Shown here: one piece after another, positions 33,006-44,295 of the stretch
Layout of the letters: each line of letters begins with the position of its first letter
Numbering within the stretch: the stretch's first letter is position 1
Assembly (NCBI GenBank): GCA_947034885.2
Contig: OX344756.2
Span: forward strand, 20,319,489 to 20,383,488
Direction: 5' to 3'
Origin: Thuidium tamariscinum
Lineage: Eukaryota > Streptophyta > Bryopsida > Hypnales > Thuidiaceae
DNA: 64,000 bases
The notes under the pieces: model-generated
What the model saw: only the letters and a program-made list of their open reading frames with translations
Told to the model about the DNA's origin: nothing
The model's database searches: none
Translations under genes and position numbers: made by a program

Positions 33006-35624
33006 CTATTTTTTGTTGCACCTACTCTCATCGTGATTTGCATCACCAATGTTGATATGAAAAACACAATTTGAAAAGTTTCCATTGAACTGTGGAAGGT
33101 TCACTAAACTATTGGATGGTGAAGCACTTGAACTGCCTCCAATATCCTCTAGCACAATTGCTTCAGCACAACTCATTAGAACTTGAACATTCTTCGCTTC
33201 AAATGGTTGTTGATTACTTGTAGGTGTATTGAGCTTGATGGGACTTGCATTTATTGCCGGACTTGCAATTACCGATGGACCTGGAGACATTCTGAAATCA
33301 GGAGTAATTGAACTTGAAATTTCAGGGATTCCATATGCTTGATGTTTAATTGAGTGCTCAAGCATCGATTTTTTCCACTTCTCTTTGAATAACTTAGACT
33401 TTCTTGAAGCTTCTAAAGTCCTCTCAAGGAGATCCAAATCGAGAGTCTCCCAAAAATCATCATCCAAACTTCGGACTTCACGTTCAATTGAGTCTCTTGG
33501 TCCACCATATACAGTTTCTTGAACATCTGAAAATCACACAAGATTACATGCAATCAAATTCACCAATTCAAAACATGTTTACCTTATAAAATAATGACTG
33601 AAGATATAGGAGGCTTGATCTAATCAAATATTGATGAATAAAATATTTACCTTGTGCATTTGGTCCACTAAGCATGTTGAACTGCTGTAAATGTAGTCGA
33701 CTTGGAAGTTCACTCTGGTTACTTGGATTCAAAATTTGCTTGCGATGCCAACCTTCGAGCTCTTTCTCATAATGATCATTAAAACTCAATACTGCTCCTG
33801 TAATGGTCTCGTATGGTTGACGACTTAAAGCTTGTGCTGCCTTCTGCTTTAAAGAAGCACTCTGATCATACCTCGCGAGAGTTTTCTCATTACGGTGACC
33901 AGTGACTCTTGTTATGATGTCTCTTGGAACTTGAGCAATTGACATGCATGTAATTGCTATAACTCGACCACTCTTATTAGTAAAATCCCCTTCTATTCCT
34001 GCATTGGCCATCATACCCTTAATCCATCTTCTAATTGTACTCTCACCTACGGGGATACCTTTTTTATACCAAATAACCGATCTAGAATTTTGAATCGGTG
34101 ACAAAAAAAGAGGGCCAACATTCTTGGACTCTTCTGGCATGTGTGCTAGTAAGGTAGAAAATGTTTCTATAACATCTCTATTGAAAGATGAAATCGGGGG
34201 ACGAAAATGCTCCTGTTGAAAGCGTTTCATTGACGGCTTGTTCACTTTTGACAACCGCTCATCATATCTACAACCAATCACCAACAAACTCAATACAATA
34301 TTAAATGACAATAATATTCTTAAAAATTGAAACATCAAGTAAAAATATATGAGATATGAAGGAACTTAATCACAAAAAATCATTATGGTATGACTCACCT
34401 TAAAAATGCTTCACCATTTTCATCTTTTTCTAAAGAGAAGTCAGAAATAAGTAGTTTGTGTAACTCTGAACCACCTCTTATCAAGAATTCTGTAACACAG
34501 AACCAAGCAAACCGCTTCTGACAGCTAGAAGGATGCACAGCCATATTGCATGGATGTGAGAGTAAAATTTGCTCTTGTTGGAAACTGATGCCGTCTACTT
34601 TATGTCTCTCCTTGGTGGCTCCTGCATCTTTGCTACGTTTCATAGCATCTACTACTACTTTAGTAGCACCTATAAACCAAGGGTGTTTTTTAATGTTAAA
34701 TTGAGGTTCACTAACTCCAGTCAAGATTATACGTTCTTCTTGTGCGTGACAAAGGATCCTATTGAAAGCTTGCAGGAGATTCATAATGGTTCCACTTGGG
34801 TACAATTCTCCATTTTTCTTGCACAGCATGCTAAAAAATTTGGTAAGCAAAGTTCCAAACTCTTGCAATGGTAGTTTCTCTATAGAATCACATGTTTGCA
34901 ATCCGCAAGCTATTCTCCACTGGTCAAAACGATTTCTTGCCCATGTATCCGCTTTGACACTCGGATTTTCACTACTACTCAAAATGCTTTGTACTCTTGC
35001 TGGGTCATATTTTTAAAAACCACCTCCTAGTTTCTCACTACTTGTTTGGGATGAAACATATCCCAACGGAATTGAAAGGTTTTCACTTGACCAGCTTGTA
35101 GTAGGCAAAGAATCACTTTGATTTGCTAGAAATGAAGGAACTACATCGGCAAATTTCTCATCGTTAGCAAGGGACATCGGAATGAAAGAATCGATATTGA
35201 TTTCACTCTCTGAAAATGAAGAAGCATTGTCGTCGAAGTTATTAGCAGAACCAAAGTTTGATAATATCAAATCAAATTTTGGCTCTTCCAATAAGTCAAC
35301 TCCAGAAAGACTTGGAGAAGAAAAATCTATTCCTATGTTGAATGGATCAGATTGGAGATTTTCATTTGAAGCATTTTGCACTTGCTCAGGAAGGGAGCTC
35401 AGTGGAATGACCTCAACATCGATAGAAGGAGATACAACTGAAATGTAAGGATTTGAAGATCTTCCATCTGCAATTTTTTGAACTATTGCCTCTTCTCTCG
35501 CATCATCCCTATTCCTACCACGCCCACGTCCACCTCCACCTCCACGACCTCTTGGAAAACATTGAGAGGCACACAACTCTAGTCCTTTCACAGAAGGAAT
35601 TCTTGTCCTCTTGACTCTTTCCAT
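33006..35624 (-). CDS. Crypton-type tyrosine recombinase (DUF3504-like), four segments
   Basis: This is a DNA-cutting and joining enzyme of the tyrosine recombinase fold, related to the recombinases of Crypton DNA transposons and the DUF3504 domain of ZMYM2/QRICH1-type proteins. Coding runs 35624-34399, 34267-33651 and 33526-33006, with introns 34398-34268 (donor AG|GTGAGT) and 33650-33527 (acceptor TTTTCAG); both junctions keep frame. The N-terminus has an RG-rich stretch (PRGRGGGGGRGRGRNRDD). Core motifs: Arg in FLIRGGSELHKL (34478), NKSGR with Arg at 33966 and Lys where His is usual, GHR (33897) and the nucleophile Tyr in ARYDQ (33870), spaced 23 and 9 residues apart as in the family. A TAA at 35013-35015 interrupts the frame between the acidic N-terminal part and the core; the same frame reads on at once (KYDPARVQSIL). 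It is a Crypton fossil or a domesticated host gene. Confidence 0.75.
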
Positions 35625-35860
35625 ACTGGGTTACCTCAATTCACACACTCATAGTCACTCACAACTCACGATTTCCAAACAAATGACGAATACAATGCCG
35701 TGACCTTACGAACCAGGGTTGTAACGACAATTATTCCACTTCTAGTATCTTTATCTAAAATTTTGGTTGGTATGTCAACTACTCGTATTGATGAGACAAA
35801 TCTTTTCTTGAATTATAGAAAAGTCAAACCGCTCAACAACTGTGCATCGACATTATGTCC

Positions 35861-35985
35861 GGTAACTGCAAAGCAGCCCAAGCTATCAAAAATAATCACC
35901 GATTAGTACCTACCTCGCCGCCCAGCGGCTCGGTAGGTACTAACCGGTGATTATTTTTGATAACTTGGGCTGCTTTGCAGTTACC
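35861..35985. repeat. 125-bp near-perfect hairpin upstream of the recombinase
   Basis: Arms 35861-35914 and 35932-35985 (54 nt each) are reverse complements with two differences; the 17-nt loop tcgccgcccagcggctc folds again (gccg/cggc). It lies 237 bp upstream of the recombinase start codon. It could be a tiny foldback transposon, a small-RNA precursor or a terminus-like site for the recombinase. Confidence 0.9.
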
Positions 35986-35989
35986 TAGT

Positions 35990-36938
35990 CCATTTCATTC
36001 GGTTCAATTGGACTGACTCTCTACTCCACGGACACGATTGTAAGTGCACCAACATTGCGATGCTGCAAGTGTATTGCTCGATCATGTTCTCTGTTGTCAG
36101 TTGGTTTTAAGTATAAAATAGAGAAAGTACTTTCATTTCAGAGCAAGATCGAATCCTGAATATGAAGTATTGCGACTGAAGCGAGAATACACAGTGAAAA
36201 TCTATCGATGCAACCAATTCGATTGAAAACAAGCATGTCTACCCAACTCATCAAAAGCCTCTCTTCAACGAGTGGCAACTTCAACTTTAATTTGCTTTGC
36301 CGATGGATATTCATGCGAATTTGCAGTTCTTTCCGTGTGACCAATTTGATGGAGATGAGGTAAGTAATATACTTATACAGAACAAACAAGCAAAAACGTG
36401 CAAAAATTTGATAAGAAAATCAGAATGTAAAGAGATAATGGCATTGGCGATTTGACACTTCATATTCTTCCCAGCAATTTCTACCATAATTCAAAAAATC
36501 AAGCCTTGCTAAACCATGCTAGTGTTGTGCTGTAAGTGGATCCAATCTACTAAAGAATACCGTGCGCTGGGTACACTCTCCGGCATATCCCCATTTTTGG
36601 ATTGCTCCCCGCAATGGGCCTAACAACTGAACACCAAAGTGGAGTCTCGGCACTTTTGTAGCTCAACATAGAATCAATTTGTAACAGTGAAAGTCTAATC
36701 ACGAAGAACACAACCACGGTTCACTGTCCTTGCCATTGCACGAGTCTGGGTGCTTGTTAAAAATTGTGACATTCATTCGACAGAATGCTCTAAAAACTAC
36801 GACAGGAATAGATTCAAGTTTCCTGCCTTGTGCCTTGAAAAGAATCAATGAAAGTTGTGGAAGTCCACCATTTTAAGGAGATTTGATGATAAATGCAAGC
36901 GACAGTTTTCAGTTCTAGGTTCGCTAAAGAAACTATTT
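35990..36938. other. No recognisable feature
   Basis: Mixed-composition sequence. Frames up to 83 codons (36138-36389, minus) match nothing known to me. Confidence 0.45.
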
Positions 36939-36940
36939 TA

Positions 36941-37253
36941 AGGTAGGAGGCTCAAACTCCGATAGGGCATTTAGAACCAAACATGACTTAGAGGTACATT
37001 TCTCTTTTTGCAATATTCAAAAATGTACAAACTATGTACATTCTAGGAGGTGGTCGCTTTTAGAGCCCTATGGCTTTCAACTTCAATATTTCATAACTAA
37101 TTCCACAAAGCTCCAAAAATATGAAACAACTTGGGTTGGATGTCATTTCCTCTTGTCTTTCAAAGAAAATTTATTGAAAAATATTTCAAGATGTTTTCCC
37201 TCCCAAAAATTCAGCTTCAGCACTTAGATGGTCACTTTATAGACCTCCTACCT
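36941..37253. mobile_element. AGG-family element, 313 bp, TA-flanked
   Basis: It starts AGGTAGGAGGCTCAAA and ends with the inverted copy GACCTCCTACCT; TA lies at 36939-36940 and 37254-37255. The second half (cataactaattccacaaag, atgaaacaacttgggttgga) is shared with the elements at 42990 and 52692. Confidence 0.8.
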
Positions 37254-37255
37254 TA

Positions 37256-37939
37256 TGTTTGATTTTTTGAACCTCATTGGAACTCCATCCTGAATTGATA
37301 TCAAGTTCTAGTGTTTACAGACTGTGTTCCTTAACTACTTAGTGGAGAGGTCATGGATAGACAATCAGGATAAGTAAATTTGTGCACAAATTCTCATCCC
37401 TCTAAATTTTGCATAAAAAATCCTTACCTCTTCACTATCCACTATTGTAGCTCACTTGCTGGACAGAACTTCATTGCTGTCGAATGACAGATGTCAAACT
37501 ATGCTAATGTAAGTACAGAGCTTGTTTTGCTGATTGAAGAGACGGACGTTTCTCCAATTGTAGTTGCAAGATTCTAGTTTGTAGACCTTTGGTATGATTC
37601 ACCTCTTTAGAAGTTGTTGATACGTATCTCTTACTAAAAATTGAAATGATTAGTGTTTGTCTGTGCTTGAAGAATGCAGGAAGCTTTCCAAATTTTAATG
37701 CCAGAATAACTAATCTGAACCAAACTGCTCACATAATTTACCCACTTTGCAGAAATGGTGTGCCAGTCAGTTTTCAGAGCCTTCAGTTGTGTAAACGCAT
37801 CAAATATTGGATTGAACATTATTCTTATGCCAATAAGAAATACAGACTATCTTCCTATGAATGCTCAGTCAACAGCTCACACTTATTCCTTTAAATTGGT
37901 GGTATGCCATGAGCCAACTACATGTGGGATATTGAATCC
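37256..37939. other. No recognisable feature
   Basis: Frames at 37634-37991 overlap each other on both strands and lack any recognised motif. Confidence 0.45.
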
Positions 37940-37941
37940 TA

Positions 37942-39059
37942 AGGTAGAAGGTCCTGAAATGGACCATCTAAGCACTGAATCTGAATTTTAGGCAGGTGGA
38001 AGTTCTTGAAATATTTTTCAGTAAATTTTTATTATAAGACAAGAGGAATTGGCATCTAACCCAAGTTGTTTTACATTTTTTGGATCAGGGTGAATTCACG
38101 AAACACTTGTACTATTTTCTGTCACACGGCATGTGCTGATCTGTTTTTTGGCCATAACTTTTGTGTTTTGACTCGAAATGACTCGAAATTCATAGGGAAG
38201 GTACTGATGACTATCATACACCTTACGTAATTTTTTCATAATTTTCAAAAATATTTGAAGATTAAAATAGTACTAGTGATTGAATGTCACATTTGGCAGT
38301 TTAGGGGTTTTTAGTCACTAAGAAGTACCTTTTTTTTCATGATTTTGAGCTCAAATTTGGATGAATTGGTCTTCTATTAGACTTCTAGCTTTCTACAGAA
38401 GGGATTTTTGAAAAAGTTATTTTTGTGTGGTGTACAAGTCTACAAAGTGGACCTCTTATGTTTTTTTGGAAACATGTAAAAAATGATTTTGGTGATTTTT
38501 TTGATGAATAACCATCTCCATAAAGTTTTTGCAAATGGACAATTTTTACTTTATTTTTAAAAAAATATTCCTACTTTTTACTAATTAAAACATCAAAGTA
38601 TGTATTTTCTTGAGGTTTGGCAAATCTCAAGTTCTCCTACTTAGAGATTTTTTTAACAAATTTCCTTCGGTGGTTTTCTTCATCTTAAAGGTTTTTACAT
38701 TAATCATTTTTTTTAAAATTTAAAAATAATTTATCTAATTTTAAAGTACTCCCAAAGAAAATCAGCAAAACGCAACAAATAGTACAAGTGTTTCGTGAAT
38801 TCACCCATCATTTGTGAATTAGTTATGAATTTTCAAACAAGATGTGTCGTAGGTCCCTATTTCTGATCTTGGGTCCTTCTTAAAGTGTTCACTACAGCTT
38901 CTAGAGAAAAATGGGAAAAAGCAAGGGAAATGATTGGCTCTTAGGATAATGAATAATATTTTTCTTAATTCATTCAATGACTACGGAGGTCAATTTCGTA
39001 TTCAACCACCATTTATAGGGTCTATTCTTAATGTTGTTCCATTTCAGGACCTCCTACCT
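37942..39059. mobile_element. AGG-family element interrupted by another element
   Basis: The ends AGGTAGAAGGTCCTGAAATGG and its inverted copy (ccatttcaggacctcctacct) are flanked by TA at 37940-37941 and 39060-39061. Without the 719-bp insertion at 38088-38806 and its duplicated target it would be about 395 bp, matching the element at 31448. This fixes the order of events: outer element first, inner one later. Confidence 0.85.
38088..38806. mobile_element. 719-bp insertion with 30-bp perfect inverted ends
   Basis: Both ends read GGGTGAATTCACGAAACACT and continue identically to 30 bp. The flanks are ATCA at 38084-38087 and 38807-38810, a clean 4-bp target duplication that joins back into the outer element's uninterrupted sequence. 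The interior is AT-rich with no long frame. Perfect ends imply recent movement. A 4-bp target that is not TTAA is unusual; Sola elements are one possibility. Confidence 0.85.
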
Positions 39060-39194
39060 TACTATTGAAGGTGGATTCAACCCATGTGGTTTAACATGGG
39101 ATCCACCCTGGATCACAAGAATTTGTGGTTTATTATTTGTATTATTTTTTTTGTGATTTGTATTTTGCATTAAGAAGACAAATTATTGTATACG

Positions 39195-39530
39195 TATGAG
39201 ATGGTAGGAAGTAAGGCAAGCATTGTGGGATATATAAATTAGTTCATAGTTTAAAAAAGAACCTAAAAAACAAATCGACTACCCTAAATTCTAAAACTGC
39301 CATCCTACGTAGGATGGCAGTGATGGTTGTCATCTTTAATTTCAACAATTGAAGGTTAATATCATACAATGTTGTAGTCTTGCACAAATGTTGTTCTACA
39401 AACTTGCAAACTTGCAAGCTACACAATTGGCCAAGTCCCGTTATCCAAAGTAGGGCCTTTGTGAGGTCACGTGGACTTGGCCCACCTTTGATGATAGAAT
39501 TTAACATCTAGCCAACTATAGTACATTGTT
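39195..39530 (+). repeat. Dispersed repeat, partner at 63635-63960
   Basis: Shared words in order include atgtgggatat(a/g)taaatta, agttcatagttt, gatggttgt, tgtagtcttgc and acctttga..gatttaacat. The partner is about 65-75% alike by eye. The minus frame at 39244-39507 is not conserved in the partner. Confidence 0.6.
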
Positions 39531-39910
39531 TTGGCTATATGTACTCTAACTTATAACAACACTAAAGAGCGGTGTAGAAACATAAGTTTATGAGCCTTGA
39601 ATTAAGTTGTAGGTATGTAACTAAAACCATTTGAACCTAGGTGTTTATAGTATATGTCCTATTCACTTATAACATGAAAAATACCATAACAATGGTGCCT
39701 AAAATGTAGACACCTACAACCATAGAAGGTCTCTATAATATAGACTATTGGACTCATGGGCTCATAGTTTTACACTTATGTGCTAGCATTTTTCCTCCAA
39801 CTTATACATAAATTACATTTCATCTACAACACTATACATTGCTAGGCTAGAAATCCTTTTTCTTTCTTTACACCATTTAACTTTCTAGAGAATCTACAAC
39901 ATCTTCTTAA

Positions 39911-41660
39911 CCCCCTAAAGTCCCAAAGTCACCTCAAGGGACAAAATGAATTTTTGGATAGAGTTGTATGACCTCAATTATTAACCCCTAAAGTCCCAAA
40001 GTCCCCTCGGGGGACACTTGGGATTTCGGGCAGGCTCGTGTGACCTGAAATTTTGACCTGATTTTTTGAAACTTTTTTTGAAGATAGGAAATCACATCAG
40101 CTTTCTAAAAATATAATTTTTTTTTCAATTGGTGCCTGGGACCAAAAGTTTTGCCATCCGAAGTCAAAAAAGCAATTCGGCGGGCAGAAAAAGATAACCA
40201 CAAAAAAATGAAAAAAAAAATTTCAATTTTTTTTCTGAAATATTATGTTTTTGTCTACATTTGAAGCTTTGATTCATCCTATTTGGACTAATAATGAAAA
40301 AGTTATGGACAGTCTTGTTTTTTAGGCAACCTAAGCATCTTCTTCAAAAAACAACTTATGGAATTCATTTTTGAACGCAATTTTCAATTTTTTTCAATTT
40401 AAAAAAAAAAGAAGGTTAAGTTTGTTTTCAAGAACAATCCCACTGTTGGGATTATGATTTTTTAATTTCATCTAAGGGCTATTAACAATTTAGTATTTTG
40501 TTCAACTTTGGACCTACTTCTACTTAACAATTTTTTTATATGTGAAAATCAAGTTTTGACATTCTGAAATTTTTTTCTCCAACTCTCAACTCAAATGTTC
40601 AAGATAAAAAATTTTAACTTTATGGTGTATAGTGCAAAAAACCCCCACAAATGGCCGTCAAAGTCACCGGAAATTGCAGGCCGTAGTTGAAAAAAACTTT
40701 TTTTTCAACTTCAAATGCTAATATCTTCCAATCCGTAAGGTCAAACTTCATGAAATTCTTACCACATGATTTGAGACAAATGAAGTACAAGATCCTACGG
40801 TTAGATTCTAAGAAAAAAGTTTTTTTAGGTTTCTTGAGTGATTGCAGCAAAAATGGCAGTTTTCACTGATTTCAAAGCTAGAAAATGCCTTGGTAATTTA
40901 GGGGTTAATGTGATTTCTATAGCTTTTTATGAAGAAAGAAAAATATATTAGCTTAGAAGGAATAACAATTGATCATTAAGAGCAAAAATTTTGCCACTCT
41001 AAATTCAAAATTGGTGTTTTTCAAGTCACCCTCCAAAAAAATTACAAATGTCAAACTAATTTTCCTTTCTTATTTTTTTTCATAGAAATGTTTTTGTCTA
41101 TGTAGAAAGATTTGATTCATTCTATTTGGACCAAAGATGAGAAAGTTATGGAGAGTCTTGGTTTTTTCCAAGCATCTTAAAGAATTACATCTACGATTCA
41201 CTTTCAAACTCAATTTTCACAATTTGAGATTTAAAAAAAAGTCCAAATGTTTTATTTTTTTCTTGGAACAATCTCATTGTTGTATTAGAGATTTTTGATT
41301 CCATCTTAGAGCTATTAACAATTTAGTTTCTCTTCTATCTTGTACCTACTACTCCAAAAGAAAAATCAACAATCAACAATTACCACTAATTAACAATTTT
41401 TTAAAGAATGAAAATAAAATGCATTGTTTTGGATTTTTTTTTCCCCAAACTTTCATTCCAATTCTTCAATACAAAAAAAATAGAAATTCAATATGCGTAT
41501 TGTAAAGAATTTGAAGTCAAGAAGATTCAAAGTCTTATGGTATAGTCACACAAGGAGTAAAAAACATGTTTTTTTCACTTTAATTACAAATACCTTGCAA
41601 TCTATAGTATCAATACAAGTCTTCCACATAAGCACAACAATTCATTGCAGATTGCAGTTG
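39911..41660 (+). mobile_element. TTAA-family element, outer copy, split by the inner copy
   Basis: A first head (TTAA at 39907-39910, then CCCCCTAAAGTCCC) is followed after 70 bp by the complete inner copy at 39981-40908. After that copy the interior of a second family member resumes (tttttgtctatgtagaaag, tgattcattctatttggacc) to about 41660. The far end was not found. Confidence 0.6.
39985..40904 (+). mobile_element. TTAA-family element, 920 bp, complete
   Basis: CCCCTAAAGTCCC and TTTAGGGG ends are flanked by TTAA at 39981-39984 and 40905-40908. It is the best complete member of the family at 27193, 20468 and 51356. It contains gaaactttttttgaagatag and ttttgtctacatttgaagc. No transposase is encoded. 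It lies inside an older copy of its own family. Confidence 0.8.
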
Positions 41661-41669
41661 CTAGTGGCC

Positions 41670-42276
41670 TATACCTTCTTTTATGTTATCTTATATACTA
41701 AAGAACGCTCTAGTGTAGGCACATTTTGTATGCAAGTAGGCCCAAGGGTGAGCCCAGCATAGCAAGCTTTTGGATAACTTTCCATGATACAGAATGCACC
41801 TACACCAGAGTATTCTTTTATATTAACAATAGCAAAATCAACCATTTTTCTCCCTACAACGCATTTTACTTCCCAACAATGCCTTCAAATGTGTTGAATC
41901 AATCACTAAGGCTCTTAATACTCTTAGAATAGGAACTCAAATCCTTTATGTGCTAAATTTCTAGCTTGTAATGGGAAGAAAGATGCATGAAAAGTTTCAA
42001 AAGAGAGTAAGGGTTGGCCTTTCAATAAAGGTAATGCACATTTCCTACAATGACAATGAATATATTAGAATTTTTGAGTAGTTTTATTTATTGATATCTA
42101 TAGTGCAGTAAGGGAGGTGTCTCACATCATTCTACTATTGTAAATGGGTCCCTGACAAGGCAAATGGAAACCAGCTCATGGTGGGCAAATTTATATTAAT
42201 AGTGTAGATTTCAAAACTTGAATGTACAGTACACTACAATGGGCTTACTCCCATTTGTATCCACAATGGACTCATT
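41670..42276. other. No recognisable feature
   Basis: AT-rich flank between elements; no gene or bounded repeat is supported. Confidence 0.45.
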
Positions 42277-42278
42277 TA

Positions 42279-42942
42279 AGGTGGGTACACCTGAAAGTGC
42301 CACTTTTGGGTACTGTGCGTAGTAACTATTACTGATCTGATCAAATTTTCATATAGTCTTCTTGGCAAGTGAAAGCATGTTCCAATGCAACAAAAAACGC
42401 AGCATTTGGATACCGTATGCAAAAGTTATTAAGGTTCAAAGTCTGTTTCTAAAAGCGCTCCAGCCAAATAGGTACATATAGTGGAAACACCCAAAACCGT
42501 GCAAATAAGGAATTCAACATAGTTGGAGGCAGTGTTTTCTAAAAATGACATTTTTCTAGTATTAGCGAGTGAAAATCATGAATATTCAAAAAAATAATAA
42601 AAAATTCTAATACAGTATGTAATTTCTACAAATTTTCAAAGTGTTGACTCCCTAGACCTGTGAAACCGTCCAGTAGGTGCCCCCAAAACTGAACCCTGCG
42701 AAAATCAGCATTTAGCCAACGAGATTCTCCCATGTGTCCTTCAACTGTGTCTGCAAATTGTAATTACACATATGGCGAACACATTAAGGAAAGTCTACTT
42801 ACAAAATTGGGTGAATCTATGGTCCATCCCAAGGAACATGCATGGGAATGGATGTTCTGACCTTAATGGAATTCAAAAATGTACAACAACTATCGATGGC
42901 ACTTTTAGGTGAGGTGCAATTTTAGGTGTACCCATCTTACCT
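42279..42942. mobile_element. AGGT...TGGGTACACC element, 664 bp
   Basis: The left end AGGTGGGTACACCTGAAAG and the right end (inverted AGGTAAGATGGGTACACCT) are flanked by TA at 42277-42278 and 42943-42944. The interior is the full version of the fragment at 1926-2175. It has no coding capacity. Confidence 0.75.
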
Positions 42943-43860
42943 TACACAACATGTTACTCTATGCAATCTCAGCTCTGTGCATTTCATTACAAGAAAAGGC
43001 TCTATAACCGAGCGGGCATTTTCAACCATCTAGTAGGGGCTCTGAAATGGACATGTGAACTTTGGGAAAAAGAACTCTGGATTACAATGGAGCTTGATGA
43101 GATTTGTTTTAACTTCTTCAATGAATGGTTTAAGAACCACAATTGGTTCATTCTTAACTAAGTGGCTAGGTGTCTACTAATATAATTAAAATTAGAATCC
43201 ATTGTTCAACTACCTTCTTACAAGTATTAAAAAATCTGAAATAATGATTAAATCAAGCATTCATCTCAGATTTTGAAAGGGACACTTTTAGAAACCATTT
43301 CAATTACTTTACACATGTTGCAATGCCAGTTTTGGAACAAGGACTGATTTTTTTCAAACTATGCATGGATGGGTTTCCAAGGGCCTATGATCACATATAG
43401 GGACTTATAACATACAGTGTTTGAAAATTCATAACTAATTCAATAATGCTTCAAAAAATATGAAACGACTTGTGTTAGATTCCTCATCTATTTCTCTTTG
43501 ACTGAAAAACAAACTTAAAATGTTTCCATATCATGAGATACACAAAAAAGGCACATCAGTGCTTAGATGCTCGCTTTTTGAGCCTCTTAGAGCATCCCCA
43601 ATGCATGGCTCAAAATTGGACTCATATTCGGTCCTTTCGAGGGCTCTCAAATTCTGGCCGGGCCGGGTGTTATTCAACTGCCCCACTGCTGAACAGTGCA
43701 AGCAGCCCTCTAAAAGAGAATTTTAAAAAAAACAAGTTTTCCAATTTTTTTTGCTTTTAATTTGAAGCCCAAGAACATTGGGTTTTTAAAGAATTCTTTG
43801 AGATCTCACCCTCTTTGCTTGAGGAGATCTCTAAGTGATTTGGAAATGCATTAGAACAAG

Positions 43861-44079
43861 GCTCCTTATATCCCCATGGGGTGGAGGGAGGTGCTCCAAT
43901 CCATGTGGGATATAAGAATTTGAACTAGTTCGAATTAAGAATTCAAAATTAAAATTTTGAAAATTTTAAATTAAAATTTTCAAAATTAAAAATTTGAATT
44001 CTTAATTCAAACTAATTCAAATCCTTATATCCCACATGGATTGGAGCACCTCCCTCCACCCCATGGGGATATAAGGAGC
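43861..44079. repeat. 219-bp long hairpin
   Basis: The two halves are reverse complements over about 100 nt each (gctccttatatccccatggg ... through ccatgtgggatataag), with few mismatches and an AT-only centre. The pairing extends weakly to about 43855-44087. An RNA across it would form one long duplex suited to Dicer-type processing. Confidence 0.9.
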
Positions 44080-44156
44080 CGTGTTCCATTGTAAACGCAC
44101 TTCTTCTTATAGCCACATGAAGTGGAAGTAGGAAGGCATGAGTTTCCATGAAAAGT

Positions 44157-44295
44157 AGAGCTCACTACATCCTCTTGAGGTGTAGGGAGGAGTCCCAATC
44201 CATGTGGGACAAAAGAGAGTTTCAAGTTGAGACTCTCTTTTGTCCCACATGGATTGGGACTCCTCTCTCTACCTCAAGAGGATATAGTAAGATCT
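44157..44295. repeat. 139-bp hairpin related to the previous one
   Basis: Arms of about 60 nt pair around atcctcttgagg and aatccatgtgggacaaaaga. The arm sequence is homologous to the first hairpin (gtagggaggagtcccaatccatgtgggac against ggagggaggtgctccaatcc... in register), so one hairpin arose by duplication of the other. Confidence 0.85.
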
